From Bimuria novae-zelandiae CBS 107.79 (Eukaryota > Ascomycota > Dothideomycetes > Pleosporales > Didymosphaeriaceae): a stretch of 64,000 nucleotides of DNA. The stretch is from the NCBI GenBank assembly GCA_010015655.1, contig ML976676.1, forward strand, positions 628,344 through 692,343. The letters run 5' to 3'. Positions within the stretch are counted from its first letter, which is position 1; each line of letters begins with the position of its first letter. A model generated the notes under the pieces. It was not told where the DNA came from and made no database searches. It was given only the letters and a program-made list of their open reading frames with translations. Below are positions 38,476 to 50,569 of this stretch, piece by piece. The position numbers were made by a program, and so were the translations under genes.

Positions 38476-38670
38476 TACGGTAATGTAGAAGGTAACTTAT
38501 TTATTATTAATTTTAATAACTACGGATTACTTATTAACGTAGAGGGCAATTATCTAATGCGGGCCAGACTATCTATAGTTCTCTCGCTAGACCTTAACAC
38601 TACTTAAGATAGGTAATAGTAAGATATTAGTTGCGTTAGGACTATTACGCGTTATAAGAGCCTTATTAAC

Positions 38671-39090
38671 TTAGCGCTTTGCCTTAATCTTGCGTACTTT
38701 AGCCATTACTTTACGCACTGCAGCGTCACGGGCGGTAATAGACGGCAATGGTGGTGATTTCTTTAATAGGCAAGGATATGCTCCAAAGACAAGAAGAGTT
38801 AGGATAAGTCCGTTAGGACCTGCGGTGTTATTAACAGCCTTAATAGCTATCTGTAAGATATGTTCGGGAGCGGTTATGCGTCTAACGTCTATAGAGATTA
38901 CCCTATAAGCACGGCGGATGGGAGCATAATAGCGCTTAACCTTACTAATTAAATAATGTGCCTCTACTAGGACTTCCTTAACCTTAATTACAAGTGACGT
39001 GGCGTTATTAATAAACTTATTAGTAATAAAGTTCTTGCCAGCATCTGTCTTAATAACGTTAGGAGGACTAACGTACATGTCGATCCACAT
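38671..39090 (-). pseudogene. E2 integrase core fragment
   Basis: 139 open codons. MWIDMYVSPPNVIKTDAGKN contains the second catalytic Asp (TDAG). VEAHYLISKVKRYYAPIRRA should carry the catalytic Glu where the second Lys of SKVK stands (family pattern K/R-V-E-R-Y-H). Then AYRVI..DVRRITAPEHILQ. Glu (GAG) to Lys (AAG) is one G-to-A change and abolishes the DDE triad. The same Lys is in the E3 copy. Confidence 0.82.
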
Positions 39091-41443
39091 AGCGCGAAGG
39101 AGATCCTAAGTAGTGTTTACCTAGATATTTGGCATAAATTAAGTAGCTTAAAAAGCTATGGCTTCATTAACTGCGTGGAGCACTGGTTTCTAATTACTGT
39201 ATATTACATTAATAATAACGCATGAGTTAAAGTCTATGTTATTATAGATAGTAAAGCGGAAACGGCCAGGTGCTTTGCTATGGATTTAACACTAGTGATA
39301 GTACTTATTAATGCGATTAATAATGTCCTTGTTAATATCTTTATAGCCTGCTTTGCTAAGGATCTTGTGCAGTCGTCTAGTAGCAGGATAGCCAAAGCGT
39401 TAGTAAAGCTGGCGCAACTTAGTCTTAGTTAAGTAGTAAACAACAGTCTCTTATTTATTAAGCAGGAGCCATAGATGTCCCCATTTACGGACAATTGGGA
39501 ATTCTTTGCCACCTTAAACGAGCATATTATCGATGTTATTAAAGAAGATACTATAATAATCCATATTATTTAAGCAGAGCAGAAATAGTATATTAGTTAG
39601 CATTACTATAAAGGTAATTATACTAAATAGCGTGCTGACATTAACGTCGCTAAGGGAGAAATACTCTAGATTATCTCTAAATTGGATTTGACAACGTCCT
39701 GCGGTAGACTTATTAATAACTATAGACAATTAGATAAGCTGCAGCGCCTTTACTTGTGTCTTACTAGCAGTTAAGACACCGGCTACACTAGTGTTAGGCA
39801 TAATACCTTAAAAGATATCTGCGCTGTAGCGTAAATTAAATAAGAAGAGTTAAGCATCTTTATTTACTTTACTAGAGATATAAGAATTATCGCCTGTAAT
39901 TGCATAAAGTGCGGTAGCGTTATTAAGGCTAGAGACAATAGCGTCGCTATTAACCTTGCTGCAGGATATAGTTAAGTAGACTTAGTTAGTAAAATATGCT
40001 TTAATATTATTATTACTAGCATTATTGTCGCTGCCGTCGCTATCTTCAAGCTCTATGCCTTTATAGCCGGCGAGAAACACTTTATAGCTTAGGGTATCAG
40101 GATTATCTTAAGCGTATTAGTTATAGCGTTAGCGATGCTCTATGCGCTCCTTCTTTAAGTGTTAAGTTAACTAGCACTTAGGCTACTTATAGATAAAGCA
40201 TGTCTTGTTACGGCGATTACCTAAGTAGTTTAACTAATAATTATTATTATTAAATTAATTACCGCGCGATCCGCCTTAACCTTAATAGCAGCAGCTATAG
40301 TAGTTATTATCTAATAATCCTATAGCTTGTTAATTATTACGAATATAGCGGCAATTAGTGTAATACTGCTTATCTGCATCTCGTGATAGAAACTGGCTAT
40401 TAGAATAATAGCTTAACCACATGCTAACTGCGTTGCGGAGATCTATAGCAACACCTTTAAATATAGTTACTAGCTTTAAGCAAGCTATAGTAGTTACTTT
40501 AATATCACGACATGCGCTAAGGAGCTATTACGTAAGCAAATACTAATTATAGCTCTTACCCTAGTCCTATAATAGTGCCTAATAGAGCATGTTTATCTTA
40601 CTAATAACTATTTTAAGACACTCTATAGGGTCTTTCTCAAGGTTAGCAGTTATAACGCTCTTAAGCGTAGTGCTATGCCACTCCTAGAGGTATATCTAGT
40701 AAACTTATGTAGTGTTAAAGTACGTGCGTAGCTTGTTAAGCATTATATTATAAGTAAGCGTAAGCGCCTGGGGAGCAATATAATCGTAGTAATACTAAAG
40801 CGCTTAGCTAGTAAGCATAATAGAGAGTGCTATTTTATACTACTTATCCTTATTAATCCTAACCTTAGTGCAGATGTCGTTGAACACCTTAATCTTCGTC
40901 TTAAGGATATTGTATTTATTACCTAAATACTTTTACTCTAGCGTGTATAACTTAGCGAGGTTAGTAAGTAAATAAGAGTTATTCTGCACAGGCGTAAATC
41001 TAGGTTATAATAATAATAATAATCCTCCACCTAGCGGAGCTCGCTACTGCCGCTATTATTCTTTATTATCTGCGATCTAGTGGCACTTAAAGCCTTCGCA
41101 GAGCCTCATAAGCTTAAGATACTTAGCAGGCCATTTTAGGACGGCGGTTAATGTAAGGAGTTCTGCGAATTAGTTAGGGAGATTATCACTGTTACTTTAC
41201 TTAATATAGATACCTTGCTAGCGGAGGAGCTCTTTAAGTACTTTTTAGATGCGCTTATTAATGCTATTAAAGAGATCACAGGTGAAATTCTCGAAATACT
41301 CCTTAAACTTAAGTAGTAAAAACAAGTTAAATATGTCATCTTCTTCCACCTGTATTATCTAGTTAATAACTATAGTATTAAGTTTGTCTGTATTAACGGT
41401 GGCGTTAGCGATATTAAAATCTTAGTTAGCGTACTAGTCCTTA

Positions 41444-41448
41444 TAGAT
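41444..41448. repeat. Target-site duplication TAGAT, left, of nested copia
   Basis: TAGAT is repeated at 46988-46992. The homologous undisturbed site in E3 (around 50946-50950, reverse strand, TAAAT in place of TAGAT) carries it once, confirming the insertion. Confidence 0.92.
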
Positions 41449-41665
41449 TATTGGGGGAAGAGGGCAATAGCACATGGAAGGAATTAAGGAATACACTAAT
41501 TGCATTTGTGTGTAAGTGATAGCTAAGATATAGACTGCTAAGCCATCTAGGCAGCAGTAAGGAGTGTAGGCAGCCATTCTGCTAGTGCGGACTAGTATAG
41601 GCAGTAGCAGACTAGTGCAGGCTACCATCGATTATAGGAAATAGATCACGCTACAAACCGTGACA
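41449..41665 (-). repeat. Left LTR (3' LTR) of nested copia
   Basis: 217 bp, TATTGGGGGA to CCGTGACA, nearly identical to 46771-46987 at the same length. A short open frame in it (41434-41628), repeated in the other LTR, is not a gene. Confidence 0.92.
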
Positions 41666-42821
41666 CACCCCCCAGCTATGATCGAACAATATCTCTATAA
41701 GGAGAGAGAGTAGCTGACTATCCGCGGTTTGGATAGAGGATATTAAGGTTAGGAATGTCCAAGCCCTTTTGCTTAAGGAGACGAGACTTGATATTAACAA
41801 GACTAAGCTGTATACGAAACTTAATAAACTTCTGTTAAGGCAGAACCTTAGTAAGTCCGTTAGCAGGCATCTTGTTGGTTAGGATCTATTTAATATCGAG
41901 TCGATGAGTAGAGACCTCCTGTCGAACCTAGAGTTGGTGTACGTTAACATGTTTTATCTTAGTGTGAAGCCGGTCTTGTTCCTTAGTAATAATGCTAACA
42001 GTCTGCTAATTGTCATAGTAGATAGTGGGCATACAGTCTGTATTAAATAAGATACCCTAAAAGAAGCGTATTCATTCCTGCATCTGAGAACCGGCAAGCG
42101 AGAGGGATAGGAGCTTAGCTTTAGTAGTAGACTTAGTTACTATACGTTAAACAGTAGCCTTCCAATTAACAGTTATTCTAGCTAGCTTAAATGCATACCT
42201 CTAAGAGCTTTAGCGGGTATTAGGTTTATCTGCAAACGATGCGTCGGAGGCTCTAAAGAATAGAGGATTACGGTAGTCTGGTTTATCCGTGATATACTTA
42301 GCGAGGTCAGGTGCTAAGGTAGAAGCAGAGGCTTAGAGTGCCCAGGTCTTTGTTCTAAGTAGATATCGCTAGGTCTGACGAATCTTCGCAACGTGAGACT
42401 GTCCCGGATTGGTGAGGTGGCAGGCATATACCACATAGGCTCGGGCAACATTAGGACGTCCCTATACTGCTATGTAGGCGAGTGAACCCGTAAGTTACTA
42501 GTATATTTATATTTAAGCTTTGTCTAGCTCCTCTTCTAATTAAGGTAACTAGTTTTCTATAAGTAGAATTTCTGGGACCTTGCCTACAGCGTTAATACTA
42601 AAGCAAGAGCACACCTTGTTAATAAAGGCATCCTAAACTAGCTAGGTCTTTTGCTTGGCTCTGTCACGTACAACGCGTATGCCCAGGAACCAGGTGAGAT
42701 CTCCTATCTCTTTAAGGTCGTAGAAATTAATTAGATCTGTGATAATCTTGCGGTGCTCCGTCTTATTTAACTAGTGATAGGCCATAATAATATCGTTAAC
42801 ATAGACAAAGAGAATGACTGA

Positions 42822-43223
42822 TCAATTAGTATAAAGGCAAGGAAAGCCTTTAACTAAATTAAGGCTAAATTTAATTAGTGAGCTTTGGAGTTCCTTATAC
42901 CATAGGAGTAACGATTCTTTAAGCCCGTAGAGAGCTCGCACTACCTCGAGTAGTTTATCCTCTAGGTCTGTAAGGCTATTAGGGACCTTAGCATATAGCT
43001 TTCGGCCAAGTTTTGCGTTTAGGAATGTAGTAGGTACATCGTACTGCTTTATTTTGAGGTTAAAGTAGTTAGCAATTGTACCTAGAGCTTGGAAGTTTCG
43101 AATTGCCAGAGTCGCAGCGTATGTGTTATTAGGTTGCTCCTCTAGATTACCTCGCACTACTAGGCGTGCCTTAAAACTTGATAGAAATCCATTATCATCA
43201 ATTTTGTAGGTAAATACCCACAT
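42822..43223 (-). pseudogene. Nested copia reverse transcriptase fragment
   Basis: 133 open codons: WVFTYKIDDNGFLSSFKARL then VVRG, TYAATLA, QYDVPTTFLNAKLGRKLYAK, and VVRALYGLKESLLLWYKELQ. These are RT motifs of the copia RVT_2 domain in order, including the first catalytic Asp (QYD). The frame stops before the YVDD box, which lies just beyond (about 42791-42803) and reads YVND. Confidence 0.88.
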
Positions 43224-43961
43224 GAGTGGAAGTACCTCTGCATTAGTAGTGGCCTTTGTCCTGTCTGTCTTCTTGAAGCAGCCTTTGTCACGGATAGAGC
43301 GCCATTTCTTTAATAGCGCCTGTCGGAACTGCTTTCTATAGACATGTTGGTTAAATTCCCTAACATTCTTTGGCGGTGGTGGAAGATGGCTCTAATAGAT
43401 CCTTGGGATCTTATTACTCTTAGTAGATGGGGATATAAGTGCCGTAGAAAAGGTAAATAGATAGTCCTTAACAGACTCTATTCCTAACGCGATAGTATAT
43501 AAATGCGCGTTAAAGGTGTCTTTTAATCTTATAGTCTAAGCACGTCTTCCACTAGGGATAATATTATTAGTATCTAAATTAAGATTGATATCTCGTGGAG
43601 CTTCTTCACCGTATAGTCTGTAGCCTTTAGGTAGGCTATATATAGAAGAGAAGTCTGCTTCGTTAATTAAAGTAGTCTCTCCAAGTTTGGTAGGTCTAGG
43701 AGTAAGTAATTGTTGCTATTCTTCTACATTCTTAGGCGTAGAGAATCGTTCTTGCTGATCACGCTATTGACCTACACCCCCCACGCGGGACCCTCTATCT
43801 ATAGAGGTTACGGGTGCTTTGTCAAATAGCTGTCGACGTTGACGAGCGGTAAGTAATTCTTTAATATTAATATCCTCTAGTTTATATTCTTAAAACAATA
43901 GTGCTTTAATAACTTTAGTAATAATTAATTCGTTAGCATAGTCATCCATCCTAGTATAAAA

Positions 43962-44153
43962 CTAAGTAGGTTCGAAGACCACGTCTCGGGTAACAAAGAT
44001 CTTATTAGTGGTAGGTAACCAGATGCGAAAGATGTTGGTTCCGCGATAGCCTATAAGGTGGCCAATAAGTGCTCGTGATTTAAGCTTGTTTGCTCGTTCT
44101 TTCCGTATAAGCGATCGATTGAGAACATATGCGCGACATCCAATAGGTCTCAT
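43962..44153 (-). pseudogene. Nested copia integrase/RT linker
   Basis: 63 open codons: GCRAYVLNRSLIRKERANKL, then SRALIGHLIGYRGTNIFRIW and TRDVVFEPT. This is the conserved copia segment after the integrase core (GC-x-A-Y... GYLVGY...N-I-x-R-I-W... RDV-x-F-D/E). Confidence 0.85.
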
Positions 44154-46755
44154 GTGTAATATAATAGGCTTTCGACCCTAGACTACTTCATAGGGCGTCT
44201 TCTACCTTAAAGCTTTAGTAGAAGTGCGATTAAGAATATATGCCGCTGTTTAATAAAGTTTATTAAAGAGTAACTTTAGAAGATTTGCATGTAGGCGTAT
44301 AGCTCGTGCATAGACTGACAGTATGCCTCCTACTCTCTTAGATAGACTGTTTGGCTGGTAAGTCTCTGGTGGCGCAGGCTCCCACAGAATACCTATGTTG
44401 GCTAGAGTATCTGACAGGAAGTCGCTAAATCCAGGTTTATTATCTAACCTAATAACATAAACATTGGCGTTCTACTGTCTCTAAGCTTTCTGGATAAGTT
44501 AAAGTATTTAGCAAGTAAGTAAGGGCTTTGTCTTACGTGGAGCTGTCGTAACCTCGTGCCACTTTAAGTACTTGTTAATAGAGTGAAATCTATATCGATC
44601 TCTATTCCAGTAGGCCTTATCTCTTAGGACGATATAGATTAAGTTAATCCCTATTTAGTAGAAAGGCCGAGTTGCCTTACCTAATGAGGTTTGACGAGAG
44701 ATAATCTAAGTAAGTTTGGCTTTAGTACAGGCTTGGCAGAAGTAGTTCTTTAGTTCTCTAGTAAGGGTAATTCTATTAACATGCTAATTAAGGTATTTAA
44801 TTACCTTCTTACTTAGGTGACCCTATATTAGATAGGCTATGCGTTAATTAATAGTCTAATTCGGCTTTGGTGCGTATGAGGGACGATAGGAGACTCCGAA
44901 TGACTGTAGGTCTAAGAGATAAGGTCGACGCGTAGGGTCGGCGTCGATTAACTAGTGTCCGCCTATATACTCTAGTTGAGCGATAACGTTCGTAGCCTTA
45001 TGCTAATACATAAGATTATAACTAGAATTAAAGTAAATGCCTTTTATGCGATAGCGAGTAAGACTAAGTACGCTTATTAAGAATCCTTTAATATATACGA
45101 CATGACTTAGGACTAATATCTGTAGTCCTTTAGGAGTGCGAGTGACGAGCTCTACTTCTCCCCATGCTGTAATAAGTATCTGGCCATTTCCTGTAGATAG
45201 TGTTCTGCCTTCTGGATTTCTACGCTGACGCTTCCAGCCTTTTTATAGCTTTAAGTTAATAACATGCGTATTTAATCCTAGATTAAAAATCCATCGGTTA
45301 CGTAGGTCGCTTTTACTCTATTTATTAGTAATTATCACTGTAAGGTCCTGGCTAGGCTTATGACCATTGTCGGCGTTAATTAAATTGGCTACTACCTTAG
45401 GCAGTATATTAGGCGGTTTAACATCGTTAGAAGGATAGGCATTCTTATTACCCTTATAATTATATTACTCTGGTTCCAGGCTAGTAATGTAACTAACGTC
45501 TACTATATAAGCGTGTACATCTTCTAGTAGTTCTCCACTATTAATTTAAAGGTGGCTAGGCTACTTATCCTTTTGCTTAGCTTGCTTAAGAGCATTCCTT
45601 ATAGCGGCAGCAAGTCTTAGATTTTTTAACTTCTTTTTAATCTGTTAGCGGATCTTAGGATCCTCTTTAAAATCCGTAGATTAATTGTTTGCCTTTTTGT
45701 TTAAGTACTAGCATTAGACAAATTAATGTTCCTTGCTATATAGGCATGCTCGTGTCTGGTTGTTGCTTTGCGTAGGCTTTGCGATCTTAAGCTCTGCGGC
45801 GGCTGTCGTAAGACTAGATAATATAGGCTTAACGCGGCGAAGGTAGCTTGTAAATTTAAAGACGTATGTCTCTAGAGAGGGAAGTTAATTAAGTGTTCTA
45901 GTAGCTTTATATTTAAAGTAATTACGTAGACAAGTAGTTACGTATTCTTAATCTAATGCCCTATAGGCTATAAGAAACTCTTCCTAAGCACGCTGCCTAT
46001 TAACCTTAAGAAGGTTTAACGTTCTTGCTTAAGTAGTAATATTAATCTAGTCTACTAGCTATTGCTTAATCTTCTTCGCTGCCTTTGGCGCTGTCTTAAG
46101 AGCATTAAACTTGTTAATAATATTACAACGGCGGCTCCTATTAGTAGGAGCTAGGTGCTTTTTAAGAGTAACGAGTTAGTCGTATACTAAGTTAAGGTTC
46201 TTAATTAGGTATAGATAGCGTTTTACGATAGTCTTGCTTATCTCTAACTTAAACTTAGCTAGAGCCTTCTGCTTCTTCTTATATACTGTTATCTATTTCT
46301 CCTATTAATTATACTCCTAACGAAAGTTAACTCGCTCTTTTACTGCAAGATCTCTAATACTTGTTACACTAGTCTTCTATTTAGAAATTAGAGGTTCTAT
46401 AGGCTTTATAGATACCATTAAGTTCTCTTTTAGAGAATTAAGGTTAACGTATTGCTAGAGCTTATGGCGTTCGGCTAAGTCTTTTCGTATAAAGATCCAG
46501 CTATGCCAGTCTGACGGTTTGTTAAGGATAACAGTGACTCGTGTTACTATTGGATCAGACTTAGTAGTTATCGTGACTAAAAGAGTATTCGTGAAAAACG
46601 TATGCGCTGTACGTTAATAAAGGTTTATTAATTATAAGCTTCGTAAGAGACGTGCGTAGTGTACGTAAACGAAGAATAATATAATTATAAGCTTTGATAA
46701 GGCGTACGTAATACGTGAACGAAGGATAAGGATTGCGAGTGTACTCCTAGGTCGT

Positions 46756-46770
46756 AACCGGGCTCATAAC
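46756..46770 (-). promoter_or_regulatory. Primer-binding site of nested copia (half-tRNA-iMet)
   Basis: The + strand reads CCGGGCTCATAAC right before the 5' LTR. This is the 3' side of an initiator-tRNA anticodon arm including the CAT anticodon, so the minus-strand element would be primed by an internally cleaved tRNA-iMet. It is unmutated here, unlike in copia D. Confidence 0.75.
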
Positions 46771-46987
46771 TATTGGGGGAAGAGGGCAATAGCACATGGA
46801 AGGAATTAAGAAATACACTAATTGCATTTGTGTGTGAGTGATAGCTAAGATATAGACTGCTAAGCCATCTAGGCAGCAGTAAGGAGTGTAGGCAGCCGTT
46901 CTGCTAGTGCGGACTAGTATAGGCAGTAGCAGACTAGTGCAGGCTACCATCGATCATAGGAAATAGATCACGCTACAAACCATGACA
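46771..46987 (-). repeat. Right LTR (5' LTR) of nested copia
   Basis: 217 bp, TATTGGGGGA to CCATGACA, followed by TAGAT at 46988-46992. Confidence 0.92.
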
Positions 46988-46992
46988 TAGAT

Positions 46993-47368
46993 TGTCTTAT
47001 CTAGGTACCACGAGCGATCCTTTTTTTAGGTGTATTTTATAATAGCGTTTTAGATATAGGCCTGTAATTAGTGTGATTTAACAAGAGTTAGCGTGGTTGA
47101 CGCAAATCTCCTTCCGAACTAAGTCTTGGTAGGGACAATCTAGGCGGAGAGATCCTTCAAATACGAGGCGCCGCTGATCCTGATACAGGATAGCAGTGAG
47201 CTTGTCGTACCTGTACTTCGCACTAGCGATGCTGTATCCTGGGCCTTGGTAGGGGAGGAGGCATGCGCTAACCGCTTCTATCGCCAGAATACTTAGCCTG
47301 AAACGTGCGCTGAGATTCCCTGTACACAGTATATCTTGCCAATCTATAGTGTAGCAACCACTAATCAG
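46993..47368 (-). other. E2 leader, little mutated, with primer site
   Basis: The region between the nested copia and the E2 5' LTR has normal composition and is almost identical to 50570-50950 of E3 in reverse. On the minus strand CTGATTAGTGGTTGCTAC follows the LTR as primer site (47351-47368). It probably encodes the 5' untranslated leader and gag start. Confidence 0.65.
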
Positions 47369-47610
47369 TGTTAATATAGCAATAGGCTATTGGATCAAGA
47401 CTTTGTTGCAACGATGTGGTATTAATTTAATTCTTAATTGCAGATCTATTGTGGTAGGCTGTTATAAGAAGTATTTATCGAGCGTGGTTTGTCCCTTGCT
47501 AGCCTAATTAGGACTAGCGCAACAAACCACAGGCAAACTACGCAACAAACCGCAGGTAAACTACATGGCGGTGAAAGCCGTAGCAGTGTTGCGCAGGTTT
47601 AAAGCCAACA
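47369..47610 (-). repeat. Right LTR (5' LTR) of E2
   Basis: 242 bp, TGTTAATATAGC to AAAGCCAACA; pairs with 36249-36490. Confidence 0.88.
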
Positions 47611-49263
47611 GCTCGTGTAGTTAAGGTAGAAGAAATAACTAGTCTTACTAAAAAGGCTAGTAATCTTATTATTATAATAGTTAGGACCTTATAAATTATA
47701 GTAAATTTACCTAAAACGTTAATAAATAAGCTATACTTAGTAGCTATATAGATGCTTAATTAATTACTAATAAAAGTTACTATTTAGAAAACATCCTATA
47801 AATTTATATATAAGGTAAAGCCATCTCTAGCGTATGTTGATGTTATTAGAGCGAAGGCTCTATTTTAGAACATAAAGGTGGCTAAAGATAATAAGCTTAA
47901 ATTATGAGGAATTACTAGATAGCTAGTTAAATATAAAGGAATAAACATCTTTTATATTTAGTTCCGAAGAATTAATAAGGTTATTTATACCTAATATTTT
48001 TATTTTCATAATAATCGTACTCTGTGCTAGAATCTTAGCTTTTAATTAAAGAGGGATAATATACAGTTACTATTCTTAATATTAACTTATTAAATAAAGA
48101 GGAGGACCGTAATATTCAGTAGATTAATTATAATATAATACTTAGTTAACCTATAACTAAGTCTGATGTTAAGGATTAAGAAGAAGAAGCTACTCGACTA
48201 AATAGTGCCAAAGAGCAAATTCATCAGGAGGCCTATGGAGGATTACCCACACTTAGAAAAATACCAGTACCTATCACTTATTATCGTTCCTAACCAAAAG
48301 GCTGGAGAGAGATTGCTCCTGGAGATACTACGCTAAATCGCCATTAAAATAATGTCTTAAGACAGTCAAATCTTAATATTACTATAAATAATATTATTCT
48401 AGGGTCCCGTTATTAGGAAGGTAGTAAAGAAAATAATATCCTTAGAGACTACTTTGGTACGCACGCGTCTTTATACTAGTAAATATTTATTATAATAATT
48501 ATATAACTACTTCTAGATAAAGAGTAGAAGGTTTACTATAATTATCTATTATTACTACTAAAGAAATAGACTAAAGTTAAATCCCGCCCTAACGCTAATA
48601 AGTAGTTTACTATAGTAAATAAGGAGATCGAGGGGTAGCTTTATAAAAATATATTTAAAGGAGTAAAAAATAATGTAAAGTTATACTTAGATACTAAGAC
48701 TTTATTATTAATATAGGTTTTTACGTATAGATTTAATGCTAATAGCTACTTAACTAACTATAAGGCTTAACTAGTCGTAAGAGCAGATCGATTAATAACT
48801 TAAGGTAATACCTACGTAGCTACCCTCGCGGCTCGAACTCTCCGCTTCTTTATTACTATTATGTACGCCTTCGGGCTCCTTGCCTATCAGTATAATGTCA
48901 AGAATGCTTGTCTCAACGCGTATCTAGCCCGACCGTGCTACGTCTGGACTCTAGATAGGTTCTAAGATAGGCTAGACAATATAATGCGACTATGCTAAGC
49001 ACTATATAGACTTAAAGATACTCTAGCGCTGTAGCATACACCTAAAGAAGATACTTGTTAATTTATGTTTTACGTAAGCAAAGGGTATTCCTTGCCTATT
49101 TACTAATAGTTAGCTAATACTATTCTACTACGTAAGTAATATTATTATCCTTTTCTATAAAGGCGATTAGTAATATTATTAATATGTTAAACGTAAGTTT
49201 ATAAAACGATATAAGACACGGAGCTTAAGAAAACTAGGTTAGTTTCTGAATATATATATTATT
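47611..49263 (+). pseudogene. Older copia integrase C-terminus and RT, RIP-mutated
   Basis: A + frame with stops runs from an integrase C-terminal region (KASNLIIIIVRTL, SYKFIYKVKPSLAYVDV at 47800-47860) through an acidic linker to RT motifs at about 48775-49030: YKA..VVRADRLIT, TLAARTLRFFITIMYAFGLL, AYQYNVKNACLNAYLARPCY (expected QYD), then LCKALY-like and RLKDTLAL. It is interrupted by the solo LTR at 49264. Confidence 0.7.
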
Positions 49264-49687
49264 TGTTAGGATCTGTATTTAGCATCACCAGGCTAACATT
49301 CTGAGACGGCCAAGGTCTTATGGGAGCCAATGGTGGCACGGCAATGGGCAGGTCACGTGACTGCTCGAAGCGCTCGAATCGAGCAAGTCGAGCATATGCA
49401 GAAAGCCAAGGCTGCGCTCGACATGCTCGAAGCGAGCAAGTCGAGCATGCTAAGTATATAAGAACATGAGGATGGACTCTTCCACCTCGTGTTCAACCTG
49501 TTTATTAATCTATCGTTTGGATTCACTCAGGCTCTTGTTGATTTGATTATGACACACCTTACTTCGATACTAACACCCCATTGATAAGCGCGAGCTATCA
49601 ATACACCCTTTCCTGTCTTCGACATCGCTCCTGCTAGAGAACCAACCTTAACCCCATTTCGGACTAGCTACCCGTAGGGACTTAACA
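49264..49687. repeat. Solo LTR, unmutated, TTATT duplication
   Basis: 424 bp, TGTTAGGATCTG to GGGACTTAACA, flanked by TTATT at 49259-49263 and 49688-49692. Base composition is normal and there is no RIP signature. It has a TATA-like TATATAAG at 49455-49462 and a CACGTGA at about 49353. Direct repeats of GCTCGAAGCG and GAGCAAGTCGAGCAT occur at 49363-49395 and 49425-49450, with internal dyad symmetry. It is the product expected from LTR-LTR recombination. A RIP-mutated relative lies at 19313-19746. Confidence 0.85.
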
Positions 49688-49692
49688 TTATT

Positions 49693-50272
49693 AAAGACTA
49701 TATAAAAGGTAAGGTCTAAATAATTTAAGACTTTTATATTATAAAAGTCTACTATAATTATAATCTTAGTGAAGGAAGCTAGCACCTTAAGGTCTTTTTA
49801 TATAAGTTTTATCTCCTTTTAAGTATAAATAAACCTAATAAGGAGCTTACCTGTCTATATTAGATTTTAATTAAATACTTAGGTTTTATCTTATACTTTA
49901 CTAGCCGTATATAGTAAAGGCGTACTTATTACTTACCTGCTATTTAAATAATTTTAACCAAATATATATTATTACTATAAAGTTTAAGGAAGCTAAGGAG
50001 CTATTATTCTTTAATAATTTTAATACTATTTAAAACTCGTTTGCCTATATATTTAAGTTTTACAAAATAATTATTAATTAGAAAGTAAAAATTATAAGAT
50101 TTATTACTAAATTAACTACTAGCACTAATTTATCCTAGTAAATAAATATTTTCAAAGCTATTACGTTTAATTTAAAAATTTAACCTACGTTATATTTTAA
50201 TAACTAGTAAATAGTCTCTATCGTTTATAAGAATCAAGAAAAGCTTTACATAAAGCTTAAATATATTAAAGT
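49693..50272 (+). other. AT-rich continuation of older copia-like sequence
   Basis: Stop-dense in all frames with long A/T runs; no motif I can name. It lies between the solo LTR and E3 and by position should be the RT/RNase H part of the copia whose tail resumes at 56207. Confidence 0.35.
50268..50272. repeat. Target-site duplication AAAGT, left, of E3
   Basis: AAAGT is repeated exactly at 56202-56206. Confidence 0.9.
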
Positions 50273-50569
50273 TGTTGGTATCAAACCTACGCAACACTGC
50301 TACGGCTTTCACCGCCATGCAGTTTACCTGTGGTTTTAAACCTGCGCAACACTACTACGGCTTTTACCGCCATGTAGTTTGCCTGCGGCTTATTACGCAG
50401 TTTGCCTGTGGTTTATTACGCTAGTCCTAATCAGGCTAGCAAGGAATAAACTACGCTTAATAAATATCTCTTATAGCAGCCTACCACAATAGATCTATAA
50501 TTAAGAATTAAATTAGTACCACATTATTGTAACGAAGTCTTGATCCAACAGCCTATTACCATATTAACA
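50273..50569 (+). repeat. 5' LTR of E3
   Basis: 297 bp, TGTTGGTATC to ATTAACA. Contains a tandem duplication of a 55-bp unit (50279-50333 and 50334-50388) that E2 LTRs lack. Confidence 0.9.

Larger units (their letters stand above)
41449..46987 (-). mobile_element. Nested Ty1/copia element inside E2
   Basis: 5539 bp with 217-bp LTRs and a TAGAT duplication. Less AT-rich than its host. Minus-strand features: pre-RT linker (43962-44153), RT (42822-43223) with YVND at about 42791-42803 (normally YVDD), and integrase downstream of the 5' LTR (D-NKPGFSDFL near 44425-44470). A polypurine tract (GCTGGGGGGTG on the minus strand) abuts the left LTR. Stops and Asp-to-Asn changes show inactivation, but it is milder than in E2, so it inserted later. 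Confidence 0.9.
36249..47610 (-). mobile_element. Ty1/copia element E2 (minus) with a nested copia
   Basis: LTRs of 242 bp at both ends; coding on the minus strand. Removing the nested element and one duplication (5544 bp) leaves 5818 bp, against 5819 bp for the sister element at 50273-56201 after its two extra 55-bp LTR repeats are discounted. Marks of death: protease MPNTS (near 39785-39805, expected MPDTG), integrase catalytic Glu now Lys in SKVKRYYAP, RT M-stop-TNN at 37627-37641 (expected MQTDD). No target duplication: GTAGA before, GCTCG after. Confidence 0.88.

Noticed and set aside
41434..41628. Open frame repeated at 46747-46950
   Set aside because: It is LTR sequence of the nested copia.
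46756..46770. tRNA-iMet gene fragment
   Set aside because: Only the anticodon-arm complement next to an LTR is present; it is a retrotransposon primer site.
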